A stretch of 64,000 nucleotides of DNA. Source: Indibacter alkaliphilus LW1. Lineage in GTDB: Bacteria; Bacteroidota; Bacteroidia; Cytophagales; Cyclobacteriaceae. Under the pieces are notes generated by a model, which was not told where the DNA came from, searched no databases, and saw only the letters and a program-made list of their open reading frames with translations. The stretch lies in assembly GCF_000295935.2 (NCBI RefSeq), contig NZ_ALWO02000006.1:1-64000 (forward strand), written 5' to 3'. The first letter of the stretch is position 1. Each line of letters opens with the position of its first letter. The position numbers were made by a program, and so were the translations under genes. Positions 45,240-54,027 of this stretch are shown here, one piece after another.

Positions 45240-45247
45240 TAGTTTTG
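45240..45247 (+). promoter_or_regulatory. -7 box of the DUF2200 gene
   Basis: TAGTTTTG is an exact TAnnTTTG, 21 bp before the ATG at 45269, and argues against the longer reading from 45203. Confidence 0.55.
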
Positions 45248-45268
45248 CAAACCAAAAAAGATAAATCG

Positions 45269-45628
45269 ATGATTCCTACTCCAGAACACAATGAAAGAAT
45301 GGCAAAAATGACCTTTGCTTCAGTTTACCCCCACTACGTCACCAAGGTAGAGCGCAAAGGCAGAACCAAAGAAGAACTTCATGAAGTGATCACTTGGCTG
45401 ACAGGTTTTGATGATGGACAGATTCAGGACCTGATTGATAAGAAGGTAACATTTGAAGAGTTTTTTGCCAAAGCAAAGCTCCACCCAAATGCGGAAATGA
45501 TCACCGGAACCATCTGTGGCTACAAAATCCAGGAAATCGACAACCCTCTTACCAAGCAAGTCCGTTATCTTGACAAGCTTGTCGATGAATTGGCGAAAGG
45601 GAAGAAGATGGAGAAGATATTGAGGTGA
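45269..45628 (+). CDS. DUF2200-family protein
   Basis: The protein has 119 aa from the ATG at 45269, chosen because the -7 box lies in the longer frame. The sequence (ERMAKMTFASVYPHYVTKVE, EELHEVITWLTGF, AEMITGTICGYKIQEI, and the basic tail) fits DUF2200, small cytoplasmic proteins of unknown function. It is flanked on both sides by repeat-rich DNA and stands alone. Confidence 0.9.
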   Translation: MIPTPEHNERMAKMTFASVYPHYVTKVERKGRTKEELHEVITWLTGFDDGQIQDLIDKKVTFEEFFAKAKLHPNAEMITGTICGYKIQEIDNPLTKQVRYLDKLVDELAKGKKMEKILR

Positions 45629-46077
45629 TAAAATGGTAGAAATATAGTAGATATACAGTTGAAATACGTTAGAAATAAAGTAGAAATATTTGGGCGAAAT
45701 TGAAGGCTAAGCCATATTCCGATCGCTATGCTTTCAGGACTCATGCTGAAAATCCAGTTTCTATCCTATTTTAGTGAAGCGATATTTCTATCTTATTTCA
45801 CTCATTATATTTCGTGTAGCATATTTCAATTTTATTTCGCCGTAGGCATATTTCACGAAGTATGTCCCGAATTGCTCCGCTCTCGGGACTTCCGCTAAAG
45901 CTCCAGTTTCTACCATATTTCCATTAATATCAAATATCGCCAAAGGTTAATATCACGAAGTCAATATCAATCAAAATCTTTTTAATCTGCCAAATTGACA
46001 TTTTTTATCCTTTGGAACGGGCATTGATAATGCTGCATTGTCAAAATGTTTATCCATAATTAAAATTCAATATAGCT
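45629..46077. repeat. Repeat-rich gap with dispersed element
   Basis: It is built from many short imperfect units of the type GTAGAAATA and ATATTTC joined by TTCGTG/CACGAAG words, starting right after the DUF2200 stop. The 48 bp at 45865-45912 (TCCCGAATTGCTCCGCTCTC then GGGACTTCCGC) recur inverted at 58709-58756. No coding sequence is seen. The htpG promoter must lie near the right end, but no exact -7 box was found. Confidence 0.7.
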
Positions 46078-47961
46078 ATGCAGGAAAAAGGTACCATCTC
46101 GATACATACCGAGAATATTTTCCCGATCATCAAGAAGTTTTTATACTCTGACCATGAGATTTTTCTCCGAGAACTGGTCTCCAATGCAGTAGATGCCACC
46201 CAAAAAATAAAAAGACTGGCACAGTTGGGGCAGTACAGTGGAGAACTAGGCGATACCACTATTGAGGTAGCTTTCGACAAAGACAAAAAGACCATCACCA
46301 TTACCGACAAGGGTCTTGGGATGACTGCCGAAGAAATCAAAAAATACATCAACCAGATCGCTTTCTCAGGAGCTACAGAGTTTGTGGAGAAATTCAAGGA
46401 TGCCAAAGATGCCAATGAAATCATCGGTAAGTTTGGACTTGGGTTTTATTCAGCCTTTATGGTGGCCAAAACAGTGGAGATCAACACCCTCTCATACCAA
46501 GAAGGTGCTGAGCCTGCCAGATGGACTTGCGATGGAAGCACTGAATTTGAAATCAGTGAAGGAGACAGAAAAGAGAGAGGCACTGAAATCACCCTCCACA
46601 TCAATGAAGATTCTGAGGAGTTTTTGGACAAGTGGAAATTGCAGGGCATTCTGGACAAATATGCCAAATTCCTTCCTGTGCCCATCAAATTTGGGACAAA
46701 AACAGAAAGCGTTGAGGACGGTGTGGACGACAAAGGAGAGAAGAAATGGAAGTCTGTGGAAGTGGACAACATCATCAACACCACTTCCCCGATCTGGACC
46801 AAATCTCCAAGCGACCTGAAGGATGAAGATTACCTTGCTTTCTACAAAGAATTGTATCCGATGAGTGAAGATCCGCTTTTCTGGATTCACCTCAATGTGG
46901 ATTATCCTTTCAACCTGACAGGAGTACTTTATTTCCCGAAGGTGAAAAATGACTTCGAATTTCAGAAAAATAAAATCAAACTTTTCAGTCGTCAGGTATT
47001 TATTACCGATGAGGTAAAAGATATCGTGCCTGAATTCTTGATGCTGTTGCATGGGGTAATCGACTCTCCTGATATTCCGCTCAATGTATCCAGAAGTTTC
47101 TTGCAGGCGGACGGTAATGTGAAGAAAATCAACAATTACATTACCAAAAAGGTAGCAGATAAGCTGGGTGAACTCTTCAAAAAGGGCAGAAAAGTCTATG
47201 AAGAGAAGTGGAATGATATAGGACTCTTTGTGAAATACGGTATGATCAGTGAAGATAAGTTTGCTGAGAAAGGAAAGGACTTTACTTTGCTGAAAAATAC
47301 CAAAGGAGAACTTTTCACTTTACCTGAATACAAGGAGAAAGTTTCCGCCATTCAGACTGACAAAGAGGGCAACACCATTTATCTCTATGCCACTGATGCT
47401 GACAAGCAGGACGCTTTCATACAGTCAGCTGGCAAAAAGGATTATGATGTGTTGTTGATGGATTCGCCAATCGATAGCCACTTTATCCAACACCTGGAGA
47501 CCAAGGAAGAGAAAACCCAACTGAAAAGGGTAGATGCCGATGTGGTAGACAAACTGATCCAAAAAGAGGACAACTACGAAAATCTGCTTACTGAAGAACA
47601 ATCCAATAAGGTAAAAGAGATCTTCGAAAAGGCCATCAACAGCCAGACTTATTCGGTGGCAGTAGAAGGACTTAGCCCGGAAGAGCTTCCTGTGACTGTG
47701 ACCATGGATGAATTTATGCGCAGGATGAAGGATATGGCCCAGATGGGTGGAGGCATGAGTTTTTATGGTGCCATGCCTGACAACTACAAGGTAGCCATCA
47801 ACGGCAATCACCCAGTGATCGACAAGGTTCTCAAAGCAGAATCAGAAGAAGATCAGACCAGGTTAGCAAAACAGGCTTTTGATTTGGCTCTTTTGTCTCA
47901 GGGATTGCTTAAAGGCAAAGACCTGACGGAGTTTGTCAAGAGAAGTGTGGAGTTGATTTAA
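46078..47961 (+). CDS. htpG: Molecular chaperone HtpG (Hsp90)
   Basis: This 627-aa protein is an ATP-dependent Hsp90 chaperone. The N-terminal GHKL ATPase domain shows FLRELVSNAVDA (catalytic Glu and Mg-binding Asn), DKGLGMT and GKFGLGFYSAFMV. The middle domain (about 230-430) has the SRQVFITDEVKDIVPEFL and SRSFLQAD segments with the ATP-sensing Arg. The C-terminal dimer domain follows. Length is normal. It is monocistronic, ended by two strong hairpins. Confidence 0.97.
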   Translation: MQEKGTISIHTENIFPIIKKFLYSDHEIFLRELVSNAVDATQKIKRLAQLGQYSGELGDTTIEVAFDKDKKTITITDKGLGMTAEEIKKYINQIAFSGATEFVEKFKDAKDANEIIGKFGLGFYSAFMVAKTVEINTLSYQEGAEPARWTCDGSTEFEISEGDRKERGTEITLHINEDSEEFLDKWKLQGILDKYAKFLPVPIKFGTKTESVEDGVDDKGEKKWKSVEVDNIINTTSPIWTKSPSDLKDEDYLAFYKELYPMSEDPLFWIHLNVDYPFNLTGVLYFPKVKNDFEFQKNKIKLFSRQVFITDEVKDIVPEFLMLLHGVIDSPDIPLNVSRSFLQADGNVKKINNYITKKVADKLGELFKKGRKVYEEKWNDIGLFVKYGMISEDKFAEKGKDFTLLKNTKGELFTLPEYKEKVSAIQTDKEGNTIYLYATDADKQDAFIQSAGKKDYDVLLMDSPIDSHFIQHLETKEEKTQLKRVDADVVDKLIQKEDNYENLLTEEQSNKVKEIFEKAINSQTYSVAVEGLSPEELPVTVTMDEFMRRMKDMAQMGGGMSFYGAMPDNYKVAINGNHPVIDKVLKAESEEDQTRLAKQAFDLALLSQGLLKGKDLTEFVKRSVELI

Positions 47962-47970
47962 AATACCATT

Positions 47971-48007
47971 AACCATTGGGGTCTTTTTCAGACCCCGATG
48001 GTTTTAC
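47971..48007 (+). terminator. Terminator of htpG, first hairpin
   Basis: A 14-bp stem with one G-T pair (47971-47984 with 47990-48003) is followed by TTTT. Confidence 0.85.
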
Positions 48008-48013
48008 CTCTTG

Positions 48014-48049
48014 AACCTTTGAGATCTTTATGATCTCGAAGGTTTTTTT
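48014..48049 (+). terminator. Terminator of htpG, second hairpin
   Basis: A 13-bp stem with one mismatch (48014-48026 with 48032-48044) and a 5-nt loop is followed by seven T. Confidence 0.85.
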
Positions 48050-48361
48050 GTATTTATAATTCTATGTTCAACTAACAAAAAAAACTTTTCTTTACCAATA
48101 TTTAAACGTTCATTCACAAATTTTACCGAAAACATAATCTGGCTTATGTAATTGACTATCAAAGCCTTAATTGAGAGATTTTATTTTATATTGAAATATT
48201 TGTTACTGAAAATCAATAGGTTACAAAGAAATTAAAAATATTTTTAGTTTAAAACTTGACAACTAAGTCGTTTTTTTTCCTTATAGGAGAATTAGTTTTT
48301 GTCGGCAATTTTTAATTCATATTGTATTTTAACCAATTTTCAACTTGTAAATTTCAAACTA
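48050..48361 (+). promoter_or_regulatory. AT-rich region upstream of the peptide operon
   Basis: No gene is seen. TTGACAACT at 48256-48264 and TAGTTTTTG near 48292-48300 (a -7 box with one extra base) are the best promoter hints. The region is very T-rich. Confidence 0.35.
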
Positions 48362-48574
48362 ATGAAAAAGTATGTATTCTTATTTCTAAGCTCGTTTTTG
48401 CTTGCTTTATCAGTATCATTTACTTCAAATTCCGCATGTATTGATCCAAATACAGGTGGCGAATATGTAATTCCTAATCCAAATGGAGCTGGGTTAGCCG
48501 TGCTTTCCGCACATGTAGGAGGAGGAGCCTGTATGGGATGTGGAGGATGTGTAATTCCTATTCCAATGCAGTAA
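48362..48574 (+). CDS. Small secreted Cys/Gly-rich peptide
   Basis: This 70-aa product from the ATG at 48362 has a clear signal peptide (about 1-25, cut after SNSA) and a 45-residue mature part rich in Gly, Pro and Val. It has four cysteines: C26 and a C-terminal CxxCxxC (C57, C60, C63) in GGGACMGCGGC, and two similar VIPxP elements at 36-40 and 64-68. Size, signal and Cys-rich tail recall the NVEALA-type small proteins of Bacteroidota, but the NVEALA motif is absent. It is followed by a DUF4221 lipoprotein, a thioredoxin-like lipoprotein and a second propeller-like lipoprotein. I do not know its function; a secreted signal, toxin-like peptide or metal-binding peptide is possible. Confidence 0.7.
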   Translation: MKKYVFLFLSSFLLALSVSFTSNSACIDPNTGGEYVIPNPNGAGLAVLSAHVGGGACMGCGGCVIPIPMQ

Positions 48575-48618
48575 TCCTAAATTGCCCTTGGATATCCAAG
48601 GGCTAATTTTATAAAAAT

Positions 48619-49776
48619 ATGGCTTTTTGTAGAAATTTAATCTTACTGGCACTTATTCTTCATTCATGTACCCGGCCCATTGAAGAATTAAATGACGACT
48701 ATATGTTTCACTTTGTGGAAGAGATCAATCTTGTCCTTGATGATTCTACCTCAAATGAATTTATATACTCACAATATTTCAGCAACGGCAAAGAAGAATT
48801 TCTGGTAGCTTTAAATCCAATTACTAATTCGGTGGACAAATACTCTCTAGCTGATGGAAATCTTGCGAAAAGGATAAAATTCCTTACTGAAGGACCAGAA
48901 GGAATAAATTCAGTTATGCAAGGTTTCACTTATGCTTCGCCAGATTCCATTTTTATTTACCTTAAAGGAAGCGTAAGAGGGAGTATTATGATCAATGAAA
49001 ATGGGGAATTCGTTAAAAGATTAAGTCCAGTTCTTGATGAATCAGAACATTATGGGTTAGTAAATCATGTTTCTACAGTAGGAAATTCCACAAAATTATT
49101 TGGAGACCGACTTCATTTTATGCAATTCCCACTTTTTGATATTCATAATCCCTCGAATATAAATGGAAAATTTCCATTATCACTGGAATACAGTTTGAGT
49201 ATGGATCAAATTCATTATGATTCAACCATCACTTATCCTGAGGTATATTGGGACAAAATATGGCCTGTCTATGATTTGGTATTTTCCAGAGATTTTATCT
49301 CAGATTCAATTTATTTAATCTCTTGGCCGATTTTGGACTCCCTTATTGTAGTTGATAAAAGTAATCGGCAAACAAAAAAAATACCTGCAAAGAGCAGTTT
49401 TTTCTCTGCAAAACAAAAACCTTTTAACACGCCACCAAATCAAGCAGAGCAAAATGAATTGGTTTTGGGACAGTTTCGATATCGACAAATCATTTTTGAT
49501 CCTTACAGGAAATTATATTATCGAATGGTCACTCACCCTCTTGAGGATCCAAAAAATAAAACATTTATCCCATACATTGACGAGCAACAGTTTTCTATAA
49601 TTGTATTTGATAAAGATTTTAACTTTAAAAAAGAAGTTCTTTTTCCATCAAAATCTTATTCTCCATTCAATTTTTTTGTTAGTGAAAAAGGAATTATCCT
49701 TATGAAAAACAATTACTTTGATGAAGACATAAATGAGGATCAACTGGTTTTACATGTTTTTAATCTTGAGCCATGA
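48619..49776 (+). CDS. DUF4221-family propeller-like lipoprotein
   Basis: This 385-aa protein has a signal peptide with lipobox (LHSC) and a beta-rich mature part of repeated strand-turn units that fits DUF4221, a Bacteroidota family predicted to form a beta-propeller. Such proteins are often coded next to small secreted peptides. Its stop overlaps the next start by four bases (ATGA), so translation is coupled to the thioredoxin-like gene. The substrate or partner is unknown. Confidence 0.8.
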   Translation: MAFCRNLILLALILHSCTRPIEELNDDYMFHFVEEINLVLDDSTSNEFIYSQYFSNGKEEFLVALNPITNSVDKYSLADGNLAKRIKFLTEGPEGINSVMQGFTYASPDSIFIYLKGSVRGSIMINENGEFVKRLSPVLDESEHYGLVNHVSTVGNSTKLFGDRLHFMQFPLFDIHNPSNINGKFPLSLEYSLSMDQIHYDSTITYPEVYWDKIWPVYDLVFSRDFISDSIYLISWPILDSLIVVDKSNRQTKKIPAKSSFFSAKQKPFNTPPNQAEQNELVLGQFRYRQIIFDPYRKLYYRMVTHPLEDPKNKTFIPYIDEQQFSIIVFDKDFNFKKEVLFPSKSYSPFNFFVSEKGIILMKNNYFDEDINEDQLVLHVFNLEP

Positions 49777-50162
49777 AGATTTACTACATTCGAATTTTAA
49801 TTATTTTTATGTTTTTCAACGTATCCTGTAACCGAAAAAATTCTAAAATAGAAGAGAGGTTTAAAGAATTTTCAAGAAAATTAGATATCCATGAGGATAA
49901 TATTTTGTTTATCAACCTTTATGGATGTCCTTCTTGTACAGTTGTTTATTATGATTACGCCAATCATTTTTTGGATTCTGGAGTAGTAGTTTTAATCTCA
50001 AAAAATTCAAAAAAAGCAAAAGCATTTTTGGATGTATATCACCCAAAAGTTGTTTATGACCAAGAAAATCTATCAAAGCAACTAAATTTGTCAAACGTTA
50101 TGCCTACAGTTTATAGTCAAAAAAAGGATGGATCAATTGATTCCTTAATTGTTGGGTTTTAA
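49773..50162 (+). CDS. Thioredoxin-like lipoprotein with CPSC
   Basis: This 129-aa protein has a signal peptide with a likely lipid-anchor Cys at 19 and a short thioredoxin-like fold: NILFINLYGCPSC places C52 and C55 after the first strand, and VMPTVY near the end has the cis-Pro of thioredoxins. It is shorter than TlpA or DsbA. It overlaps the upstream DUF4221 gene by 4 bp and ends 10 bp before the next gene. It may form or reduce disulfides in the Cys-rich peptide of the same operon; this is inference. Confidence 0.7.
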   Translation: MKIYYIRILIIFMFFNVSCNRKNSKIEERFKEFSRKLDIHEDNILFINLYGCPSCTVVYYDYANHFLDSGVVVLISKNSKKAKAFLDVYHPKVVYDQENLSKQLNLSNVMPTVYSQKKDGSIDSLIVGF

Positions 50163-50172
50163 TTAGTGCATC

Positions 50173-51213
50173 ATGAAAACCTCGATCTGGATTTCAATTT
50201 ACATGTGCTTGTCGCTTTCTTGCAGTCAAGAACCTTTCCAATTCCATGATTTTGAATTAAAATCTTTAACTATTGAAATTGACGATCCAAGGGTTTATTC
50301 GGAATACCTTTACATTGGTAACCACTTTTGGACGAAGAATCAACTATGGTTTAACACCAATTTTTCTAAGACTGTAGGAGTGGATTCTTTGGGAAATGTA
50401 ATAGAGATCATAGATCTTGGAAATGTTGTTCAAGATCATCAGGGAAGACCTATTGAGTACAAAGGAGGAATGGTCACTGATTTTTTTCTTCATGAGTCTG
50501 AAGTTTATGCCCTTTATTTGGCTGATGATAAGTTGAAAAGGTTTAGCTTAAAGGGAGGAGGTTATGAAGCCATTGATTTGCCATCTAAAGAAGAGTTGTT
50601 TTATTTAAATTTTAGGGATATTATAACAAATGACGAAACTGGTCATAAAAAATTATTCGTGATTTCAGGGATTTCAGGCGATTTTGAATCTTTCGATTTA
50701 TACGTTAATACTAAAGAAATCAAATCTGGCTTTAGAGGAAATTTTGTACCTGGGATTAGGAGTTTTATGGTTTCTAAATCAACTGAGGGAAAAGTAATTT
50801 TATTCGATTATGAATGGAAGGGTATTTCCATGTTTGATATTAAGGGGAATAGAGTTTATGATTTCAATATGCCAAAAGAACCAAATATTATTTTTGGAGA
50901 AGGGAGAGACCATTTTGAAAAATGGTTTCAGATTGGGTTTGAGGAACTAGGGGCTAGAATAATAAAAGTGGTAGGTGAACCGGAAGATTTATGGGTTTTA
51001 ATGAATTTGAATCCTAATGGGAAAGCCAATGGGCCAATAGAACCATTTTTTCTTCTTAGAAATAGAAACTCTGAATTGGATTTTTTTCGGTTAAAAGGAA
51101 TGGATCAAATCAATATCAATGACGAAGGCCTTGTTCTGATCACGAATTTCAAGGATAAAAGCGTTGTTTTTGAAATTATGGACTTCAAGCTTTTTTGTTC
51201 CAACCTTAAATAG
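50173..51213 (+). CDS. Propeller-like lipoprotein, last gene of the peptide operon
   Basis: This 346-aa protein has a signal peptide and lipobox-like SLSCS. The mature part consists of repeated beta units (VYALYLADDKLKRFSLKGG, then KVILFDYEWKGISMFDIKGN and LVLITNFKDKSVVFEIMDF), typical of six-bladed propeller lipoproteins of Bacteroidota. It is coded 10 bp after the thioredoxin-like gene. No catalytic residue can be named; it may bind a ligand at the cell surface. Confidence 0.7.
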   Translation: MKTSIWISIYMCLSLSCSQEPFQFHDFELKSLTIEIDDPRVYSEYLYIGNHFWTKNQLWFNTNFSKTVGVDSLGNVIEIIDLGNVVQDHQGRPIEYKGGMVTDFFLHESEVYALYLADDKLKRFSLKGGGYEAIDLPSKEELFYLNFRDIITNDETGHKKLFVISGISGDFESFDLYVNTKEIKSGFRGNFVPGIRSFMVSKSTEGKVILFDYEWKGISMFDIKGNRVYDFNMPKEPNIIFGEGRDHFEKWFQIGFEELGARIIKVVGEPEDLWVLMNLNPNGKANGPIEPFFLLRNRNSELDFFRLKGMDQININDEGLVLITNFKDKSVVFEIMDFKLFCSNLK

Positions 51214-51230
51214 TTACTCCACCCTCATTA

Positions 51231-51260
51231 TTTGCTATCCCGATAATTCCCCTATTTTTG
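51231..51260 (+). promoter_or_regulatory. Promoter of the Rrf2 gene
   Basis: TTTG at 51231-51234 and TATTTTTG at 51253-51260 are spaced by 18 bp, a good fit to the Bacteroidota -33/-7 promoter. The -7 box ends only 5 bp before the ATG at 51266, so the transcript is probably leaderless. Confidence 0.7.
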
Positions 51261-51265
51261 TAACC

Positions 51266-51682
51266 ATGCTATCCAAAAAAACCAAGTATGCTTTTCATGC
51301 CCTGACTTATTTGGGCAAGCACCGTGATCAGAAGACGGTTTTGATTCAGGACATTTCTGAGGAATATGGGATTTCCCATAAGTTTTTGGAAAACATACTT
51401 TTGGAGTTGAAAAAAGCCGGGATCCTGGGGAGTAAAAAGGGAAAAGGGGGTGGCTATTACCTGATCAAAGCCCCCAAAGATGTAGCCCTCTCCAAAGTCA
51501 TCAGGCTGCTGGACGGTCCCATAGCACTACTTCCCTGTGTGAGCCTCAACTACTACGAACCCTGCATAGAGTGCAAGTCCGAAGCAGCATGTGGGCTAAA
51601 TAAGGTCATGATCCAAGTACGGGACGAAATGCTTAAAGTTCTGGAAAATAAGACGTTAGCAGATATTTTAGATAAAGAATAA
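51266..51682 (+). CDS. Rrf2-family transcriptional regulator
   Basis: The protein has 138 aa from the ATG at 51266; longer readings would cross the promoter. The winged helix (MLSKKTKYAFHALTYLGKH, ISHKFLENILLELKKAGIL and GGGYYL) is typical of Rrf2. Four cysteines follow (C91, C100, C103, C109), a possible iron-sulfur or thiol sensor as in IscR-like members. The position directly before DUF2061 and the sulfate-assimilation genes suggests control of sulfur uptake in the manner of CymR. This is inference from context. Confidence 0.93.
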   Translation: MLSKKTKYAFHALTYLGKHRDQKTVLIQDISEEYGISHKFLENILLELKKAGILGSKKGKGGGYYLIKAPKDVALSKVIRLLDGPIALLPCVSLNYYEPCIECKSEAACGLNKVMIQVRDEMLKVLENKTLADILDKE

Positions 51683-51724
51683 AATTTTTTCCCTAATTAC
51701 CCTATCTTTTTTATAGGTTTTATA

Positions 51725-51732
51725 TACTTTTG
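51725..51732 (+). promoter_or_regulatory. -7 box of the DUF2061-cysH unit
   Basis: TACTTTTG is an exact TAnnTTTG, 23 bp before the ATG at 51756. It is a likely target of the adjacent Rrf2 regulator. Confidence 0.6.
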
Positions 51733-51755
51733 TTATTCTGAAACTGGAAAAGTAT

Positions 51756-52028
51756 ATGATCCTAGACCAACCTATCAAAAAGTGGTTTGTAAACAGCAAA
51801 GGCCAAGATTCTAACATCAAGAGCTTTCTCAAATCCATATCTTGGAGAATAGTCGGTACACTCGATACCATGGTGATTTCCTTTTTCGTCACTGGCCAAT
51901 TGGTCATGGCCCTTTCCATTGGGTCAATAGAGGTAGTCACCAAAATCGCCTTGTATTACCTGCACGAGCGTGCTTGGGAAGGAGCAACCAAAATCAAAAA
52001 AGATGAGCCTAAAAACGAATTTGCATAG
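51756..52028 (+). CDS. DUF2061-family membrane protein
   Basis: This 90-aa protein has two membrane helices and the DUF2061 signature SFLKSISWRIVGTLDTMVIS and KIALYYLHERAWE. The function is unknown; the family recurs next to sulfate-assimilation genes in Bacteroidota. Its end overlaps the start of cysH by 26 bp, so the two are coupled. Confidence 0.9.
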   Translation: MILDQPIKKWFVNSKGQDSNIKSFLKSISWRIVGTLDTMVISFFVTGQLVMALSIGSIEVVTKIALYYLHERAWEGATKIKKDEPKNEFA

Positions 52029-52707
52029 TCTTGGCGAAAAGCTGGATAGTCTAAGTCCGTCTGATGGCTTGGCACTGCTTTCGGATCTTTTCCCCGGAAA
52101 AGTAGTCTTCTCTACTTCACTGGGACAAGAAGATCAGGTCATCACGCAGTTGATCGCGGAGAACCTACTTGATATCCACATCTTTTCTTTGGATACAGGT
52201 CGCTTGTTTCCGGAAACTTTGGACTTGATCGCTAGGACTGAAAGTAAGTACAAAAAAAGAATTGAAGTGCTTTACCCTGAAAGGACCTCTGTAGAGAAGT
52301 TGGTGGCCGATATCGGCATCAATGGATTCTATGATTCGGTGGAAAATAGAAAGTCCTGCTGCTTTGTACGTAAAGTAGAGCCTCTGAAAAGAGCACTTGC
52401 TGGTAACAGTGTCTGGGTAACTGGCCTTCGTGCCGAGCAAAGCCCAAACCGGGCTGATATGAAAAAAATCGAATGGGACGAAGCCAATCAGATCATCAAA
52501 TTCAACCCCTTACTCGATTGGACTTACGATCAGTTGATCGCCTATATCAATGAAAACAATATTCCTTACAACCCGCTCCACGACAAAGGCTTTATCAGCA
52601 TAGGCTGCGCCCCATGTACCCGAGCCATCAGCGAAGGCGAGGATCCAAGAGCCGGCAGATGGTGGTGGGAAGAGTCAAAGAAGGAATGTGGGTTGCATAT
52701 AAAATGA
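52003..52707 (+). CDS. cysH: Adenylylsulfate/PAPS reductase CysH
   Basis: The protein has 234 aa from the ATG at 52003. It reduces activated sulfate to sulfite with electrons from thioredoxin. The adenylyl-binding SLGQEDQVI segment is present, as are the double-Cys motif KSCCFVRKVEPL and the second pair GCAPCTR. These four cysteines bind a [4Fe-4S] cluster and mark the APS-reductase type. The tail KKECGLHI has the catalytic Cys. No APS kinase is fused or seen nearby, in line with direct use of APS. Confidence 0.96.
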   Translation: MSLKTNLHSLGEKLDSLSPSDGLALLSDLFPGKVVFSTSLGQEDQVITQLIAENLLDIHIFSLDTGRLFPETLDLIARTESKYKKRIEVLYPERTSVEKLVADIGINGFYDSVENRKSCCFVRKVEPLKRALAGNSVWVTGLRAEQSPNRADMKKIEWDEANQIIKFNPLLDWTYDQLIAYINENNIPYNPLHDKGFISIGCAPCTRAISEGEDPRAGRWWWEESKKECGLHIK

Positions 52708-52750
52708 TATATGCTTCGCGATACAAATAGATATATGCCTTCGGCGATAT
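52704..52750 (+). repeat. 47-bp repeat behind cysH
   Basis: It starts at the cysH stop and nearly matches 54028-54074 behind cysD: ATATGCTTCGCGATA, a spacer, then ATATGCCTTCGGCGATAT. Each half can form a small hairpin. Confidence 0.7.
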
Positions 52751-53127
52751 AGGGAAACCATCAATCAAGGTCGAAATTCATTATTCGATGTTCGATATTC
52801 TAAATTTGGGAAGGGGTGATTGAAAAAGGATGAAGGATGAGGGAGGAAGGATGAAAAGGTGATAATGGGTGAAGGGTGCTCCTCCAAAAGCGAGAGGCGA
52901 GAAAAAAGAGATAAGAACCAAAGTCCTGTTCCGAGATCAAAAAACAGGATTCAGGAACACAAAAGCAACAATTTTGAATCAGTTAAAACATTGAAGTTAA
53001 CAATTTCAGCATCAAGATATATTCCAGCTTCGCCTTGTCATCTCGACGCAGGAGAGATCTAAGAAAAGAGAAATACATACTGATTGCGCTGACTGCGTAA
53101 ATCAAAAATCGTAAATCAAAAATAGTT
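52751..53127. other. Gap between cysH and cysD with low-complexity and repeat words
   Basis: No gene is visible. It contains purine-rich GGATGAAGGATGAGGGAGG-type sequence (about 52820-52880), a TCATCTCGACGCAGGAGAG word at 53040-53058 that I know as a common dispersed repeat in Bacteroidota, and AAATCAAAAATCGTAAATC before cysD. Confidence 0.5.
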
Positions 53128-54027
53128 ATGTCAAACCTATTCATACCCAATCCAAAGGAAGCCGAGTCCATCCATATCTTGAGGGAGGTGGCAGCACAGT
53201 TTGAAAAACCTGTCCTGCTTTTTTCTGGAGGTAAGGACTCGATTACTTTGGTGAGACTGGCCCAAAAGGCATTTTACCCAGCAAGAATTCCTTTTCCACT
53301 CCTGCATATTGACACAGGGCACAATTTCCCGGAAACGATAGAGTTTCGTGATCAATTGGTAGCTGAATTGGGTCTTGAACTGATCGTGAGGAATGTACAA
53401 GATTCCATAGATCAGGGGAAAGTGACGGAAGAGAGGGGAAGATATGCCAGCCGAAATACTCTTCAGACGACCACTTTGTTGGATGCCATTGAAGAATTCA
53501 AGTTTGATGCCTGTATAGGCGGCGCGAGGAGGGATGAAGAAAAAGCCCGTGCCAAAGAGCGTGTTTTTTCCGTGCGGGATGACTTCGGACAGTGGGATGA
53601 AAAGAACCAAAGACCTGAACTGTTTGACATGCTTAATGGCAAAATAGAGCAGGGACAAAATGTGCGTGTTTTCCCTATTTCCAACTGGACTGAACTTGAT
53701 GTTTGGGAATATATCAAAACAGAAAATATCCAGATTCCTTCTATCTACTTTGCCCATAAGCGTGAAGTTTTCTTCAGGGATGGCATGATCTGGACAGCCA
53801 ACGAACATGTTTTCAGAGAAGAACACGAGCAAGTAGAAGAAAAAATGGTGCGTTTCAGAACCGTGGGAGACATGACTTGTACAGCAGCCGTCCTTTCCGA
53901 AGCCACCAGTTTGGAAGCCGTAGTCGAAGAAATAAGGGCCTCCACCATCTCCGAAAGAGGTGCCAGAATTGACGACAAACGCTCTGAAGCTGCAATGGAG
54001 AAAAGGAAGAAGGTGGGGTATTTTTAA
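53128..54027 (+). CDS. cysD: Sulfate adenylyltransferase subunit CysD
   Basis: This 299-aa protein is the catalytic small subunit of ATP sulfurylase, which makes APS from sulfate and ATP together with CysN. The PP-loop LLFSGGKDSITLVRLAQ, HIDTGHNFPETIEFRD and the CIGGARRDEEKARAKER segment are intact, and the C-terminus ends in MEKRKKVGYF as usual. It is followed by a stop-proximal repeat and then cysN. Confidence 0.97.
   Translation: MSNLFIPNPKEAESIHILREVAAQFEKPVLLFSGGKDSITLVRLAQKAFYPARIPFPLLHIDTGHNFPETIEFRDQLVAELGLELIVRNVQDSIDQGKVTEERGRYASRNTLQTTTLLDAIEEFKFDACIGGARRDEEKARAKERVFSVRDDFGQWDEKNQRPELFDMLNGKIEQGQNVRVFPISNWTELDVWEYIKTENIQIPSIYFAHKREVFFRDGMIWTANEHVFREEHEQVEEKMVRFRTVGDMTCTAAVLSEATSLEAVVEEIRASTISERGARIDDKRSEAAMEKRKKVGYF

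Noticed and set aside
44734-46077. CRISPR array
   Set aside because: The repeated words are short, overlapping and irregular, without unique spacers of constant length.
52859-53062. 67-codon open frame between cysH and cysD
   Set aside because: It runs through purine-rich low-complexity and repeat DNA, with no domain or promoter.
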